Positions 17,092-26,359 are shown, counted from the first letter of the stretch. The stretch is DNA of 64,000 bases from Fredericiella sp038205395 (GCA_038205395.1 JBBRBX010000013.1:1-64000), one strand, 5' to 3'. Program-made: numbers and translations. The notes: a model not told the origin generated them from the letters alone.

Positions 17092-17898
17092 CCGCGCATG
17101 GATGGTCAGACGCAACTGGGACAATTCCAACTGCACTGCTTGACGCCAGGCATGGAGCTGTTCCTTGCTGTCGGCAAAGAGCAGCATGTCATCCACGTAG
17201 CGAACGTATCCAGGTACGCGCAGCCGGCGCTTGATGTAGTGGTCGAGCGGATTCAGATAGACGTTGGCCCAGAACTGGCTTGTCAGGTTGCCAATCGGCA
17301 GCCCGCGCGGCCTGTTGACGGCGAACAGATCGTCGCCGGCAAAGTAGACCATTTCGTATCCTTCCTGAAGAATCCCGGCGCCGCTCGCCAGGATTTGCCG
17401 GTACAGGTTCAGCGTCTTGTCGTCGCCGATAGTGTGTTCTAGGGTAGCCAACAGCAGAGAATGATCGATGGGTGGGAAGAATTGGCGAACGTCCAGCGGC
17501 AGCACGTATTGATGGCGGCGCAGATAATAGGTGCAGCGATCCAGCGCCTTGTGCGTGCCTTTGCCGGTGCGATTGGCGTAACTGTCATCGATAAACGAGC
17601 GCTCCAGAAGCGGCCCGGTGACGTTCATCAGGGCATGGTGTACGACTCGGTCGCGAAAGGGCGCCGCCCAGATCAGCCTTCGCTTGGGGTCATGCACCAC
17701 AAAACTGGTGTAGCCGCCGGGCTGGTAGGCGCCACTGATCAGTTCCTGGCGCAGCTCGACCAGGTTCTCTTCCAAGTGAAACTCCAAAGCCCCTATCGAG
17801 GACCGGCTGCGCTTGCCGCGTGCTGCCTTGCGAAAGGCCAGATGGATGTTTTCAAAGGAGACAATGTCACGCCACAGATGGCGGTAAACTCTGGCCAT
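16972..17898 (-). CDS. Reverse transcriptase of the DGR type, C-terminally truncated
   Basis: The 308-residue RT has the finger/palm order PKRRLIWAAPFRDRVVHHAL, Asp136 in LPLDVRQFF, IGNLTSQ (202-208) and the catalytic YVDD (234-237). The IGxxxSQ form of motif 4 is characteristic of diversity-generating retroelement RTs; retroviral and group II enzymes have QGxxxSP-like forms. ATG 17898 has GAGGGG upstream. The protein ends just after HRLKRRKG, where related RTs continue with roughly 40-60 residues of thumb. This is exactly where the insertion element begins, so the enzyme is probably crippled. The FGE-fold target gene lies 149 bases upstream on the same strand. No avd-like gene is seen. Confidence 0.85.
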   Translation of the reverse strand: MARVYRHLWRDIVSFENIHLAFRKAARGKRSRSSIGALEFHLEENLVELRQELISGAYQPGGYTSFVVHDPKRRLIWAAPFRDRVVHHALMNVTGPLLERSFIDDSYANRTGKGTHKALDRCTYYLRRHQYVLPLDVRQFFPPIDHSLLLATLEHTIGDDKTLNLYRQILASGAGILQEGYEMVYFAGDDLFAVNRPRGLPIGNLTSQFWANVYLNPLDHYIKRRLRVPGYVRYVDDMLLFADSKEQLHAWRQAVQLELSQLRLTIHARSSQPRPSHTGVPLLGSQVFPNHHRLKRRKGIQAQRLQRL

Positions 17899-17965
17899 TG
17901 GTGTCTTTTCCCCTCTTCTCTGGAATTGTTTCGACGACAAGCAGGCCCTGTCCAAATTTCGCGCG

Positions 17966-18003
17966 CGCGCCGCCAACTGGCGGCGGCAGGGGCTTTGCCC
18001 CTG
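17966..18003 (-). other. Tandem GC-rich hairpins downstream of DGR variable region
   Basis: CGCCGCC-AACT-GGCGGCG (about 17968-17985) and CAGGGGC-TTT-GCCCCTG (17987-18003) form two adjacent hairpins between the target-gene stop and the RT start. In the Bordetella phage BPP-1 DGR, a GC-rich inverted repeat just downstream of the variable region promotes retrohoming. A similar role here is inferred from position. Confidence 0.5.
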
Positions 18004-18047
18004 TACCCCTTCAGAAAAACAGAACAACAGAACCCAGCAGATCAGAA

Positions 18048-19160
18048 TCATTGCGAGCGGACACACCGGAAACCGTAGCAGACGACCCAGTAGCCAGGAT
18101 CGTCGTAGCACCGGTAGGCGGAGCGCACACCGCCGTCAGAGTACCACGACCCGCCCCGCAGCACGCGATATGTTCCCGTCGTCGGCCCCTGCGGATTGGT
18201 TGCGGGCGATACGCTGTAATAGCCGCCATCATACCAGTCACTCACCCATTCCCACACATTGCCGGCCATGTCCATGACACCATAAGGGCTGGCGCCGCTT
18301 GGGTAGGAGCCTACCCTACTTGTGTCACCGACACAACGACCTGTCCCACTAATATCATTATGGAAATTCAGCCTGTTGCAATCGGGCGCTTCGTTACCCC
18401 ACGGATACTTGCGCGTATCGCTGCTGCCACGCGCCGCTTTCTCCCACTCTGCCTCTGCCGGCAGCCGCTTGCCTGTCCATGTGCAGAAAGCCACTGCCTG
18501 ACTCCAGTCCACCTTGACCACCGGATAGTCAGCGTAGTCTGCATTGCCGTAGTAGGAAGAACGCGTGGAGGAACTGATCTCCTTTGGCGCCGTGCATCCA
18601 CCCGCATCCACGCACGCTTCGTAACGTGCGTTGGTTACCTCGTATTTGTCGATGTAGTAGGCGTCCAGGTTGACGGTGTGCAGCGGTTGTTCGTAGGAGA
18701 GGCACGTTTCCGCCGAATTGGTGTTGTCGCACCCCATCTGGAATTCACCAGCGGGGATGAGCATTTCCTCGGCGGTGTCAGGTGGTGCCGCAGCAGTGGC
18801 CTGTGCCTCAGTGACCCTGCCGAATTCCGGAATTGCACCTAGCGAATTGTTCTTGATTACCACATTGAATATAATCCATGCAATGACGGCCAGGAGTAGC
18901 AGCCCAATGCCGATCAAGGCTATTCTTGTGGTGTCGCCTGACTGCCCTTTAGTAACCTCAACGGGTTTTTGAGCCCAGAATTTACCAGTGACAGCATCGG
19001 CTTCGATTCTGTACTGGTTCCCATTGTGGTGGTAAAAGCCAAAGTAGATTGGATACCCATACGTTGCGGATGCCAGACGCGAGGCATTGGCGTTTGCAAG
19101 CTTGACATTGCGCACGTAATCACCTAGACGATAGCCATCAACAGTAGCATCTCGTTCCAA
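18048..19160 (-). CDS. Membrane-anchored FGE-sulfatase/C-type-lectin-fold protein, DGR target
   Basis: The 370-residue reading has an N-terminal YPIYFGFYHHNGNQYRIEADAVTGK segment, a transmembrane helix (about 80-103) and a C-terminal formylglycine-generating-enzyme-like domain. That domain starts MLIPAGEFQMGC and includes EVTNARYEACV, RLPAEAEWEKAARG, YPWGNEAPD, GVMDMAGNVWEWVSD and YRVLRGGSW, ending GFRCVRSQ. The last ~30 residues form the ligand-facing surface that DGRs diversify. The first codon of the frame is TTG at 19160; no good ATG or ribosome site exists, and a -1 shift at an A6 run would join it to the upstream zinc-ribbon gene. It probably displays a variable binding surface outside the cell. 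The partner is unknown. Confidence 0.82.
   Translation of the reverse strand: MERDATVDGYRLGDYVRNVKLANANASRLASATYGYPIYFGFYHHNGNQYRIEADAVTGKFWAQKPVEVTKGQSGDTTRIALIGIGLLLLAVIAWIIFNVVIKNNSLGAIPEFGRVTEAQATAAAPPDTAEEMLIPAGEFQMGCDNTNSAETCLSYEQPLHTVNLDAYYIDKYEVTNARYEACVDAGGCTAPKEISSSTRSSYYGNADYADYPVVKVDWSQAVAFCTWTGKRLPAEAEWEKAARGSSDTRKYPWGNEAPDCNRLNFHNDISGTGRCVGDTSRVGSYPSGASPYGVMDMAGNVWEWVSDWYDGGYYSVSPATNPQGPTTGTYRVLRGGSWYSDGGVRSAYRCYDDPGYWVVCYGFRCVRSQ
18063..18155 (-). other. Predicted DGR variable region (VR)
   Basis: Codons for residues 340-344, 349, 351-354, 356-357 and 359-362 of the target are all of the form NNC or NNT. They interleave with fixed residues V, R, S, A, R, P and W. This is what adenine-specific mutagenesis of AAC/AAT codons in a template would leave. 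The invariant GGSW before and GFRC after mark the borders. No matching template repeat was found in the window. Confidence 0.7.
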
Positions 19161-19168
19161 TGCAGAAA

Positions 19169-19756
19169 TCAGGTTTTTTCGGCTGTCTGTTTTGCCGCAG
19201 CTTTTGTTGTGGCAATGGGGGCGACAAAAACCGTACTAGTTTTTTCTGCGTTTGGTGCAATCCTCCAGTCAACCTTAAAATCGCGCTTGCCTATCTGCAA
19301 CTGCAATGATTTCTCATCGTAATTGTCAACCAGCACTCCATCGAAGTCAGCTTCTGCGTGGCCTGACTGATTATTCCAGAAGGTTTCTTTGCCTAGCTCC
19401 TTTCCTGAGCCAGCACAACGATCGCAACGTCGTTCATCCGTGGAATAAATTGGTGTATGGCGGCCCCGTCCGCCACACGTACCACAGCGCTTCAGTACCT
19501 CCCGATCAACACCGATAGATGCATACCATGTGGCTGTACCTTGACCGCTAACTGCCCAGTAGGGCAAGTGTATTAACGGTACGCCCTTTACTATCTTTTC
19601 TGCTGTCAGTTCGCTGGGCCAGTATTTGCGATTTTTGTCTATCCATATTTGTACAGTCTTGGCTAGCTCGTTTTTGTCCAAATTGGGTAGGGCCAATTGG
19701 ATTTCTGTCTCAAAGCTATCTGCAGTGATAGTTTGTACGGGAGTGGGGTTGCTCAT
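19169..19756 (-). CDS. Zinc-ribbon (DnaJ-type CxxC) protein, probably the N-terminal half of the DGR target
   Basis: This is a 195-residue protein with two CxxCxGxG-like knuckles, Cys91/Cys94 and Cys111/Cys114, as in DnaJ-type zinc ribbons. A beta-rich segment follows (ADFDGVLVDNYDEKSLQLQIG). ATG 19756 has AGGACAT just upstream, a weak ribosome site. The frame ends TAEKT-stop at a run of six A residues. The -1 frame continues directly into the FGE-fold protein, whose first part (Y-rich, ADAVTGK) is what normally follows this zinc ribbon in single-chain membrane proteins. I therefore suspect one gene split by a frameshift, real or from sequencing. Confidence 0.72.
   Translation of the reverse strand: MSNPTPVQTITADSFETEIQLALPNLDKNELAKTVQIWIDKNRKYWPSELTAEKIVKGVPLIHLPYWAVSGQGTATWYASIGVDREVLKRCGTCGGRGRHTPIYSTDERRCDRCAGSGKELGKETFWNNQSGHAEADFDGVLVDNYDEKSLQLQIGKRDFKVDWRIAPNAEKTSTVFVAPIATTKAAAKQTAEKT
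19172..19181 (-). promoter_or_regulatory. Possible -1 frameshift site (A6 run)
   Basis: The minus strand reads GCC GAA AAA ACC TGA. Slipping back one base on the six A residues gives GAA AAA-AAC-CTG and stays open through the FGE-domain gene. It is not a perfect X-XXY-YYZ heptamer in the zero frame, so a homopolymer sequencing or mutation error is as likely as programmed shifting. Confidence 0.4.
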
Positions 19757-19877
19757 ATGTCCTCGGACTTAGAATGTGATAATTGAATACAAAACGCAGT
19801 ACATTGTGCTAATAACCATTCCGTTTCGGTTCGCAAAATGACCCGGCACTTTTGGCGGTGCCCCTGTGTGTCTCTAT

Positions 19878-20207
19878 TTAGTGAGACGCCGCTGATGCCG
19901 AAATTGGTGTAGAGTTAGGGCGAAGGAGGGACACGAATTGTCTTACTACCGAACGGCAGTACAGCGCAATGGCGTCAAACTGGTGGCGCCCGATCCTGAA
20001 GTGCGGCTGGCCGCGAGGCACCGGACATTCACCGTCGAGTACAAGCTGGGCATCCTGGCCGAGGCTGACGGTAGCGATATATAACTGGGCAAGTTTCTGA
20101 ATTGCTTCCCGTTTGGTGCATGGTCCAACAGTGGAGTAGCACATCTTGCTGTCTACCTCATTGCCTCTACTGTTCTGTAACTGGAATCTAACAACACATC
20201 GTGACAT
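19878..20207 (-). CDS. Hypothetical protein, probably chimeric and truncated
   Basis: AAGGAG lies 7 bases before the ATG at 20207, so the start looks genuine. The first ~40 residues (MSRCVVRFQLQNSRGNEVDS...) are native-looking. The remaining two thirds are read antisense to an IS3-type OrfA fragment (19938-20084), so the original gene was probably cut by that element. I do not recognise a family. The rest of the 19757-20772 stretch contains only fragments and a terminator. Confidence 0.4.
   Translation of the reverse strand: MSRCVVRFQLQNSRGNEVDSKMCYSTVGPCTKREAIQKLAQLYIATVSLGQDAQLVLDGECPVPRGQPHFRIGRHQFDAIALYCRSVVRQFVSLLRPNSTPISASAASH
19938..20084 (+). pseudogene. IS3-family OrfA-like transposase fragment
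   Basis: The 48-codon reading from a TTG preceded by GGAGG contains RHRTFTVEYKLGILAEAD. It resembles the start of the helix-turn-helix OrfA of IS3-type elements (RRRFTAEYKLRILREAD). It stops at TAA soon afterwards and no OrfB follows, so it is a remnant. Confidence 0.6.
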
Positions 20208-20241
20208 TTGTGACTCCTTGTGACAAGATGCTGTTTTGCGA

Positions 20242-20274
20242 AGACGCCCTCAGCAGTACTCGCTGAGGGCGTCT
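20242..20274. terminator. Perfect 13-bp stem terminator-like hairpin
   Basis: AGACGCCCTCAGC (20242-20254) and GCTGAGGGCGTCT (20262-20274) form a perfect stem with a 7-base loop, followed by TTGTTG. It could work in both directions. It shares the AGACGCC/GGCGTCT outer arms with the hairpin at 15607-15664, suggesting the two flank the same island. Confidence 0.6.
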
Positions 20275-20541
20275 TTGTTGAGGTCACGAAGTAATATTTG
20301 TCGACGGGGCTCAGCAGGTATGCTATTGGTTACGGATAAGGCTTCAATAATTGTAACCTTGTGGAATTGAAGGAAAGCTTTCAAATAGCTTACATTTGGC
20401 AGTCAGGCATCAACGTCTGAGTCACTCGCCAAATAGGTTGCTGCAACATGCTAAACTGACGCAGCCGTCTAGTAATCGGACAACAGCTGATGAGCGCCCA
20501 GGACGACGCTTGACAGGGCGGTTCTCCTGCAAGCTTACGCT

Positions 20542-20748
20542 TTAGCGATGGACAGCCGGCTGGCTGCCGGTAACATCAGCATTGCCGGCGCCAGGGTAAT
20601 AGAAGTTCGCAGTTACAGCTATTGGACCGCTGGCAGTTACTAGCGCCGACCCGTCAAAAGGATCAGGAATCAAGTCTTGCACCAACAAGCTTTGATGTGC
20701 GCCCAGTGGCTGATTGTCGATCGATGTAGAGTGCAACAAGCCGTTCAT
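20542..20748 (-). pseudogene. Fragment of a secreted/surface protein
   Basis: The 68-residue reading includes LIPDPFDGSALVTASGPIAVTANFYY, a beta-sandwich-like pattern seen in surface proteins of this bacterial group. It has no signal peptide and no convincing ribosome site. I treat it as a remnant; function is not assignable. Upstream, 20275-20541 shows nothing recognisable. Confidence 0.3.
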
Positions 20749-20772
20749 TTCATATACGCACGCTTCCTCTCT

Positions 20773-22026
20773 CTACCGCAGTTCAATCACCGTATTGTAC
20801 GCGTCTCTCACTTCCGGCGGGATGTAGATGGTTGTGCGGTCGGACTCGGACGAGACGAAGAAGTTGCCGCCCTCCCGCTCCAGGCTCAATTCTTGCCCGT
20901 TGTGCACCAACCGCGCATGGTGGAGGTGGGCGGGCACGCCACCCAGGACGACGCTGTCGCTCTCGTTGTCCAGCACATGCACATAGTGCGTCTCACCGCT
21001 GCGGGTGCTGACGCTGATGCGCGTGGACGGAATGGCGCCGGCGCGCGTGCCGTAGATGGCGGCCCCACTCTGCGCCAGCCAGCGCCCGACCTCGCGCATC
21101 CGCTCGGCGTGCAGCGGGACAATCTCCCCCTCCGGCGTCGGGCCGACGTTGAGCAGCAGGTTGCCGCCCACACTGGCCGCGCGCGCTAGAATATGCACCA
21201 GCCGCCGCACCGATTTGGTGTTGTTGTCGCTGCGGCTCCAACCCCAATGGTCGTTGATGGTCATGCACACCTGGATGGGCAGCCCGTAAATCTCGGTTGC
21301 ATTAAAGCCGGTGGAATTCTCGCCCGGCAAATCCTGCTCAAACCCCTGCAAATCTTCGCCCGGCAGCGGCTTCGCATGGCGGTTGTTCTCGATCACCGCA
21401 TCCGGCTGCAGCGTGTGGATCATGTCGTACAGCTTCTCGTACTCAAACGAGCCGCCCGGCGCAAAGTAGGCGTTGCGCTCATCAATCGCCGACTGCGGCC
21501 AGTGGCCGTCAAACCAGATGCAGGCTACCTCGCCATAGTTGGTGCACAGCTCGCGCACCTGCCCATGCAGAAAGCCCAGGTAATCGTCCCACGCCAGCCC
21601 GCTCTCCTGCCGGAATCGGTATGCCGGATGATGCCAGTCCAGCAGCGAGACATAGAAGCCCAGCTTGACGCCATGCCGGCTGCACGCCTCCGCCAGCTCG
21701 GCCAGCGGGTCGCGCTCAAAGGGCGTATTGGTGATTTTGTAGTCGCTCAACGCCGTGTCATACATGCTGAAGCCGTCATGGTGGCGGCTGGTGATGATCA
21801 TGTACTTCTGCCCGGCGTCGGCTGCGATGCGCGCCCACTTTTCGGCGTCGAATTTGGTGGCGGTGAACTGCGGAACCAGCTTCTCATACTCCGCCACCGG
21901 AATGGAGTCGGTGTGCATCACCCATTCCTGCTTGCCGAGCAGCGAATACAACCCCCAATGGATAAACATGCCGAAGCGAGCGTCTTGAAACCAGGTTAAG
22001 CCTTGTGGTGAAGCCTGCAGGGCCAT
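20773..22026 (-). CDS. GH29 alpha-L-fucosidase
   Basis: This 417-residue enzyme hydrolyses terminal alpha-L-fucose with retention. GH29 signatures are RFGMFIHWGLYS near the N-terminus, TSRHHDGFSMYDT (about 79-91) and the catalytic nucleophile Asp173 in VACIWFDGHWP. No signal peptide is seen, so it acts in the cytoplasm on imported oligosaccharides. ATG 22026 is chosen over upstream starts because a GAAGGGAAG ribosome site precedes it and the homologous region begins there. It is the last gene of the glycosidase array, 75 bases after melA with a 19-bp hairpin between them. A broken relative lies at 15270-15360. Confidence 0.92.
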   Translation of the reverse strand: MALQASPQGLTWFQDARFGMFIHWGLYSLLGKQEWVMHTDSIPVAEYEKLVPQFTATKFDAEKWARIAADAGQKYMIITSRHHDGFSMYDTALSDYKITNTPFERDPLAELAEACSRHGVKLGFYVSLLDWHHPAYRFRQESGLAWDDYLGFLHGQVRELCTNYGEVACIWFDGHWPQSAIDERNAYFAPGGSFEYEKLYDMIHTLQPDAVIENNRHAKPLPGEDLQGFEQDLPGENSTGFNATEIYGLPIQVCMTINDHWGWSRSDNNTKSVRRLVHILARAASVGGNLLLNVGPTPEGEIVPLHAERMREVGRWLAQSGAAIYGTRAGAIPSTRISVSTRSGETHYVHVLDNESDSVVLGGVPAHLHHARLVHNGQELSLEREGGNFFVSSESDRTTIYIPPEVRDAYNTVIELR

Positions 22027-22048
22027 GAATCGTTTCTTCCCTTCAGCC

Positions 22049-22092
22049 GGCAGGCAGAGGTGCAGCCGCATATGGCTGCACCTCTGCCTGCC
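22049..22092 (-). other. Perfect 19-bp intercistronic hairpin
   Basis: Bases 22049-22067 and 22074-22092 are exact reverse complements around a GCATAT loop. The hairpin lies between the melA stop and the fucosidase ribosome site. With no T-run it is more likely an RNA processing or stability element than a terminator. Confidence 0.7.
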
Positions 22093-22101
22093 CTGCAATG
22101 A

Positions 22102-23502
22102 TTAGTGGTACGCGGGCAGCAAGTCGCCGTGCGCTTCGATCAAGTCGTCCACCATGTGCCAGATTTCATCCAGGCTCAACTCGGCCGCGGTGTGCGGGTC
22201 GAGCATGGCGGCGTGATAGATATGTTCGCGCTTGCCGGTCAGCGCCGCCTCGACAACCAGTTCCTGCACGTTGACATTGGTGCGCATCATGGCGGCCAGG
22301 TGCGGGGGCAGCGCGCCGATCTTGGTCGGCTGCAGCCCGTTTTTGTCCACCAGGCAGGGCACTTCGACGCAGCAGTCCTGCGGCAGGTTGTCGATCAGCC
22401 CCTGGTTGGCCACATTGCCGTAGACGACCCGCTGCTGGCCAGTCTCCATGCTGTGGATGATGCCGGAGCCGTACTCGTGGCTGCGCTCGATCTTGTCCGA
22501 ATTCTCAAAGTGCTCCAAGATCTCAGGCAGATACTCTTCCGGCACGCCCGCCTTGCGCATGGCGACCATATACTCTTCGCTCAGCGACATGTCGGGGTTT
22601 TCCAGTTTCTGGCGCATAAACTGCCAGCCGGTGATCTGCATCTCGCAGCGCGTGATGTACTCGTCCAGCGGAATCTCGTACTCCTCCAGCAGGTCGGGGC
22701 GGTCGCGCTTGATAAACCACGGCACATACTCAGCAAAATGCTCGCTGGATTCGGTGACAAAGTAGCCGGTGCGGCGGAAGACCTCGTAGCGCACCTTGTC
22801 CGACAGCTTGCGATAGCGGCGGCCAAAGTCGCCCGATTCGGCCACCGCCCGGATGCGCGGGTAGAGATTCTCGCCGTTGCGCTCGAACTTCAAATAGAAG
22901 GCCATGTGGTTGATGCCGGCGCAGATGTAGTTGATCTCTTCGATCGGGACGTTGATGTCTTCGGCCAGCGCTTCCGCCGTCCCCTGCACACTGTGGCACA
23001 AGCCCACAGTCTGGATGCTGCTGGCGCGGTTGATGGCCATGCAGTTCATCGCCATCGGGTTCACATACTGCAAAAAGGTGACATCCGGGCAGACCTCTTC
23101 CATATCATGGCACATGTCGAGCAGAACAGGGATGGTGCGCAGCCCGCGCATGATGCCGCCAATCCCCAGCGTGTCGGCGATGGTCTGGCGCAGCCCATAC
23201 TTCTTGGGAATCTCGAAGTCCGTCACCGTGCCCGGTTTGTAGCCGCCCACCTGGATCATGCTGATGGCATAGTCAGCGTCCGCCAGCGCTTTGCGCCGGT
23301 CGGCGGTGGCTTCGATCACCGGCTTGACGCCGAAGTAGTCGGCCACCGTGTGCGCCACCACTTCCGACGTGCTGAGGCGGTCGGGGTCGATGTCGAACAG
23401 GGTGATGGTGGCGTCGCTCAGCTCCGGGTAGCTCAGGATGTCGCCCAGCAGATTCTTGGCAAAGACGGTGCTGCCCGCACCGATAAAGGTTATTTTGGCC
23501 AT
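22102..23502 (-). CDS. melA: GH4 alpha-galactosidase, MelA-like
   Basis: The 466-residue enzyme is very close to MelA: GAGSTVFAKNLLGDIL, MIQVGGYKPGTVTDFE, TIADTLGIGGIMR, NPMAMNCMA, YFVTESSEHFAEY and DNLPQDCCVEV. GH4 enzymes use NAD+ (GAGS dinucleotide site) and a divalent metal held by Cys169 (GLCHS) and His199 (GINHM), and cleave by oxidation-elimination at C3. It would hydrolyse melibiose- or raffinose-type alpha-galactosides in the cytoplasm. ATG 23502 has AGAGGA upstream. It follows two GH4 paralogues, 26 bases after the nearer one. Confidence 0.93.
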   Translation of the reverse strand: MAKITFIGAGSTVFAKNLLGDILSYPELSDATITLFDIDPDRLSTSEVVAHTVADYFGVKPVIEATADRRKALADADYAISMIQVGGYKPGTVTDFEIPKKYGLRQTIADTLGIGGIMRGLRTIPVLLDMCHDMEEVCPDVTFLQYVNPMAMNCMAINRASSIQTVGLCHSVQGTAEALAEDINVPIEEINYICAGINHMAFYLKFERNGENLYPRIRAVAESGDFGRRYRKLSDKVRYEVFRRTGYFVTESSEHFAEYVPWFIKRDRPDLLEEYEIPLDEYITRCEMQITGWQFMRQKLENPDMSLSEEYMVAMRKAGVPEEYLPEILEHFENSDKIERSHEYGSGIIHSMETGQQRVVYGNVANQGLIDNLPQDCCVEVPCLVDKNGLQPTKIGALPPHLAAMMRTNVNVQELVVEAALTGKREHIYHAAMLDPHTAAELSLDEIWHMVDDLIEAHGDLLPAYH

Positions 23503-23528
23503 TGGTAAATCCTCTTGCTTTCTCTCAA

Positions 23529-24845
23529 TTAGGCAAACTGCGGCAGATAATCCCGGTTGCACTCGAACAGATCATCCACCATCTGCTGGATTTCCGCCAG
23601 CGACAGCACAGCTGCGCTCAGCGGGTCGTTGGCGATGGCCTGATAGACCAGCCGGCGGTTGCCGGTCAACGCCGCTTCCACCGCCATCTCCTCAATCTGC
23701 GCGCTCAGGCTGGTGAGCACGGCGCACTGCGGCGGCAGCGCACCCACCCGCAGCGGCTCCAAGCCGTGACGGCTGGCCCAGACCGGCACCTCGACGCAGG
23801 CGTCCTGCGGCAGGTTGCTGACGTAGCCTTTGTTGGAGACATTGCCGTTAAACTGGAAGGCTTCTCCCCCCTCCAGCGCGTTGATGATGTAGGCCGCATA
23901 CTCGTGGCCGCGTTCCAGCTTGAGCGGGGCTGGGTCATTCAGCCATTTCTGAATGTCCTCCTGCCAGTCGCCTTCCCGCCGCCGATACTCCTTGAGAATA
24001 TAGGCGTATTCGCCCGGATTCCAGCCCGTGCCGTCCGTGCAGTACTTCTCGATCAAATCTGGACGCTTGCGGAACCACCAGTTGTACTCGGAGTTGTGGC
24101 CGCTGGATTCGGTCACATAGTGGTCAAAGGCCAGGAACATCTCGTTGCGCACCTGCTCCTCGTTGTAGATTTCCGGGCGCTCCAGGATGGCCTTGCGGAT
24201 CAGCGGGTAGGCGTCCTCGCCGTTCCATTTGAAGGTGAGATACCAGGCCATATGGTTGATGCCGGCGCAGGTGAAGTCGATCTCGTGGTAGGGCGCGCCG
24301 ATCCACTCCGCCAGCATCTCCGACGTGCCCTGCACACTGTGGCAGAGACCGGTCACAGCGATGTTCGTCTCGCGCTGGATGGCGCGGCAGAGCATTGCCA
24401 TGGGGTTGGTGTAGTTGAGCATGGTGGCGCCGGGGCAGTAGCGCTCCATATCCTGGGCAATGCTCACCAGCACGGGGATGGTGCGCAAGGCGCGGAAGAT
24501 GCCCGAAACGCCGCGCGTGTCGCCGACGTTGATGTCCACCCCATACTTTTTGGGAATCTCGATGTCGTACCGCCAGACCTCCGTCGCCCCCACCAAAATT
24601 GTGACGATGACATAGTCCGCGCCCGTCAGCGCCTCCACCCGGTCCTGCGTCGTCTCGACCGTGGCCGGATAGTGGCCCTCATCCACAATACGCTGCACGG
24701 CGCGGCGCGAATACTCCAGCCGCTCCGGGTTGATGTCCATCAAGCAGAGCGTGGCATCCGCCAGCCGCTCAAACGTCAATACATCCCGCACCAGGTTGCG
24801 CGTAAAGCCAAAGCTGCCCGCGCCGATAAACGTAATTTTTGGCAT
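23529..24845 (-). CDS. GH4 alpha-glycosidase paralogue
   Basis: The 438-residue NAD- and metal-dependent glycosidase has GAGSFGFTRNLVRD at the N-terminus, metal ligands Cys168 (GLCHSVQGT) and His198 (CAGINHMAW), and the family DACVEVP block near residue 345. It is only moderately similar to its two neighbours, so they diverged long ago. The anomer cleaved (alpha-galactoside, alpha-glucoside or alpha-glucuronide) is not decided by these motifs. ATG 24845 has AGGAG upstream. It is the middle gene of three tandem GH4 genes behind the oligosaccharide transporter. Confidence 0.9.
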   Translation of the reverse strand: MPKITFIGAGSFGFTRNLVRDVLTFERLADATLCLMDINPERLEYSRRAVQRIVDEGHYPATVETTQDRVEALTGADYVIVTILVGATEVWRYDIEIPKKYGVDINVGDTRGVSGIFRALRTIPVLVSIAQDMERYCPGATMLNYTNPMAMLCRAIQRETNIAVTGLCHSVQGTSEMLAEWIGAPYHEIDFTCAGINHMAWYLTFKWNGEDAYPLIRKAILERPEIYNEEQVRNEMFLAFDHYVTESSGHNSEYNWWFRKRPDLIEKYCTDGTGWNPGEYAYILKEYRRREGDWQEDIQKWLNDPAPLKLERGHEYAAYIINALEGGEAFQFNGNVSNKGYVSNLPQDACVEVPVWASRHGLEPLRVGALPPQCAVLTSLSAQIEEMAVEAALTGNRRLVYQAIANDPLSAAVLSLAEIQQMVDDLFECNRDYLPQFA

Positions 24846-24864
24846 GTTGTCTCCTAAAAATTTT

Positions 24865-24897
24865 AACGCAGAGGCGCAATCTCTGCGCCTCTGCGTT
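24865..24897 (-). repeat. Intergenic palindrome (AACGCAGAGGCGC type)
   Basis: AACGCAGAGGCGC (24865-24877) is inverted at 24885-24897 with a 7-base loop, between two GH4 genes. The same 13-base unit recurs at 28011-28023. It is a dispersed intergenic repeat rather than a gene-specific signal. Confidence 0.7.
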
Positions 24898-24915
24898 GAA
24901 GAATCCTCTGTTATC

Positions 24916-26238
<1,323 letters not shown>

Positions 26239-26320
26239 TGCGAAACTCCGGTTTTATTGAGACAGCAGACGGAAACTACCAATCTTTAACCAATCAAAAA
26301 AAGTTACTTGCGGTAGTGAT

Positions 26321-26359
26321 ACAGCGTCATTGTACCGCGTCATTGTACAGCGTCACTAT
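26321..26359 (-). repeat. 13-bp tandem repeat, three copies
   Basis: ACAGCGTCATTGT, ACCGCGTCATTGT and ACAGCGTCACTAT follow each other without gap. The last unit includes the stop codon of the membrane protein gene. Copy number may vary by slippage. No function is evident. Confidence 0.65.

Noticed and set aside
17899..18047. Search for the DGR template repeat between target and RT
   Set aside because: No sequence similar to the variable region or its conserved GFRCVRS end is present here or elsewhere in the window; only two GC-rich hairpins.
20275..20541. Gene-free stretch searched for small genes or RNA
   Set aside because: No start with ribosome site, no hairpin beyond the terminator at 20242, and no recognisable homology.
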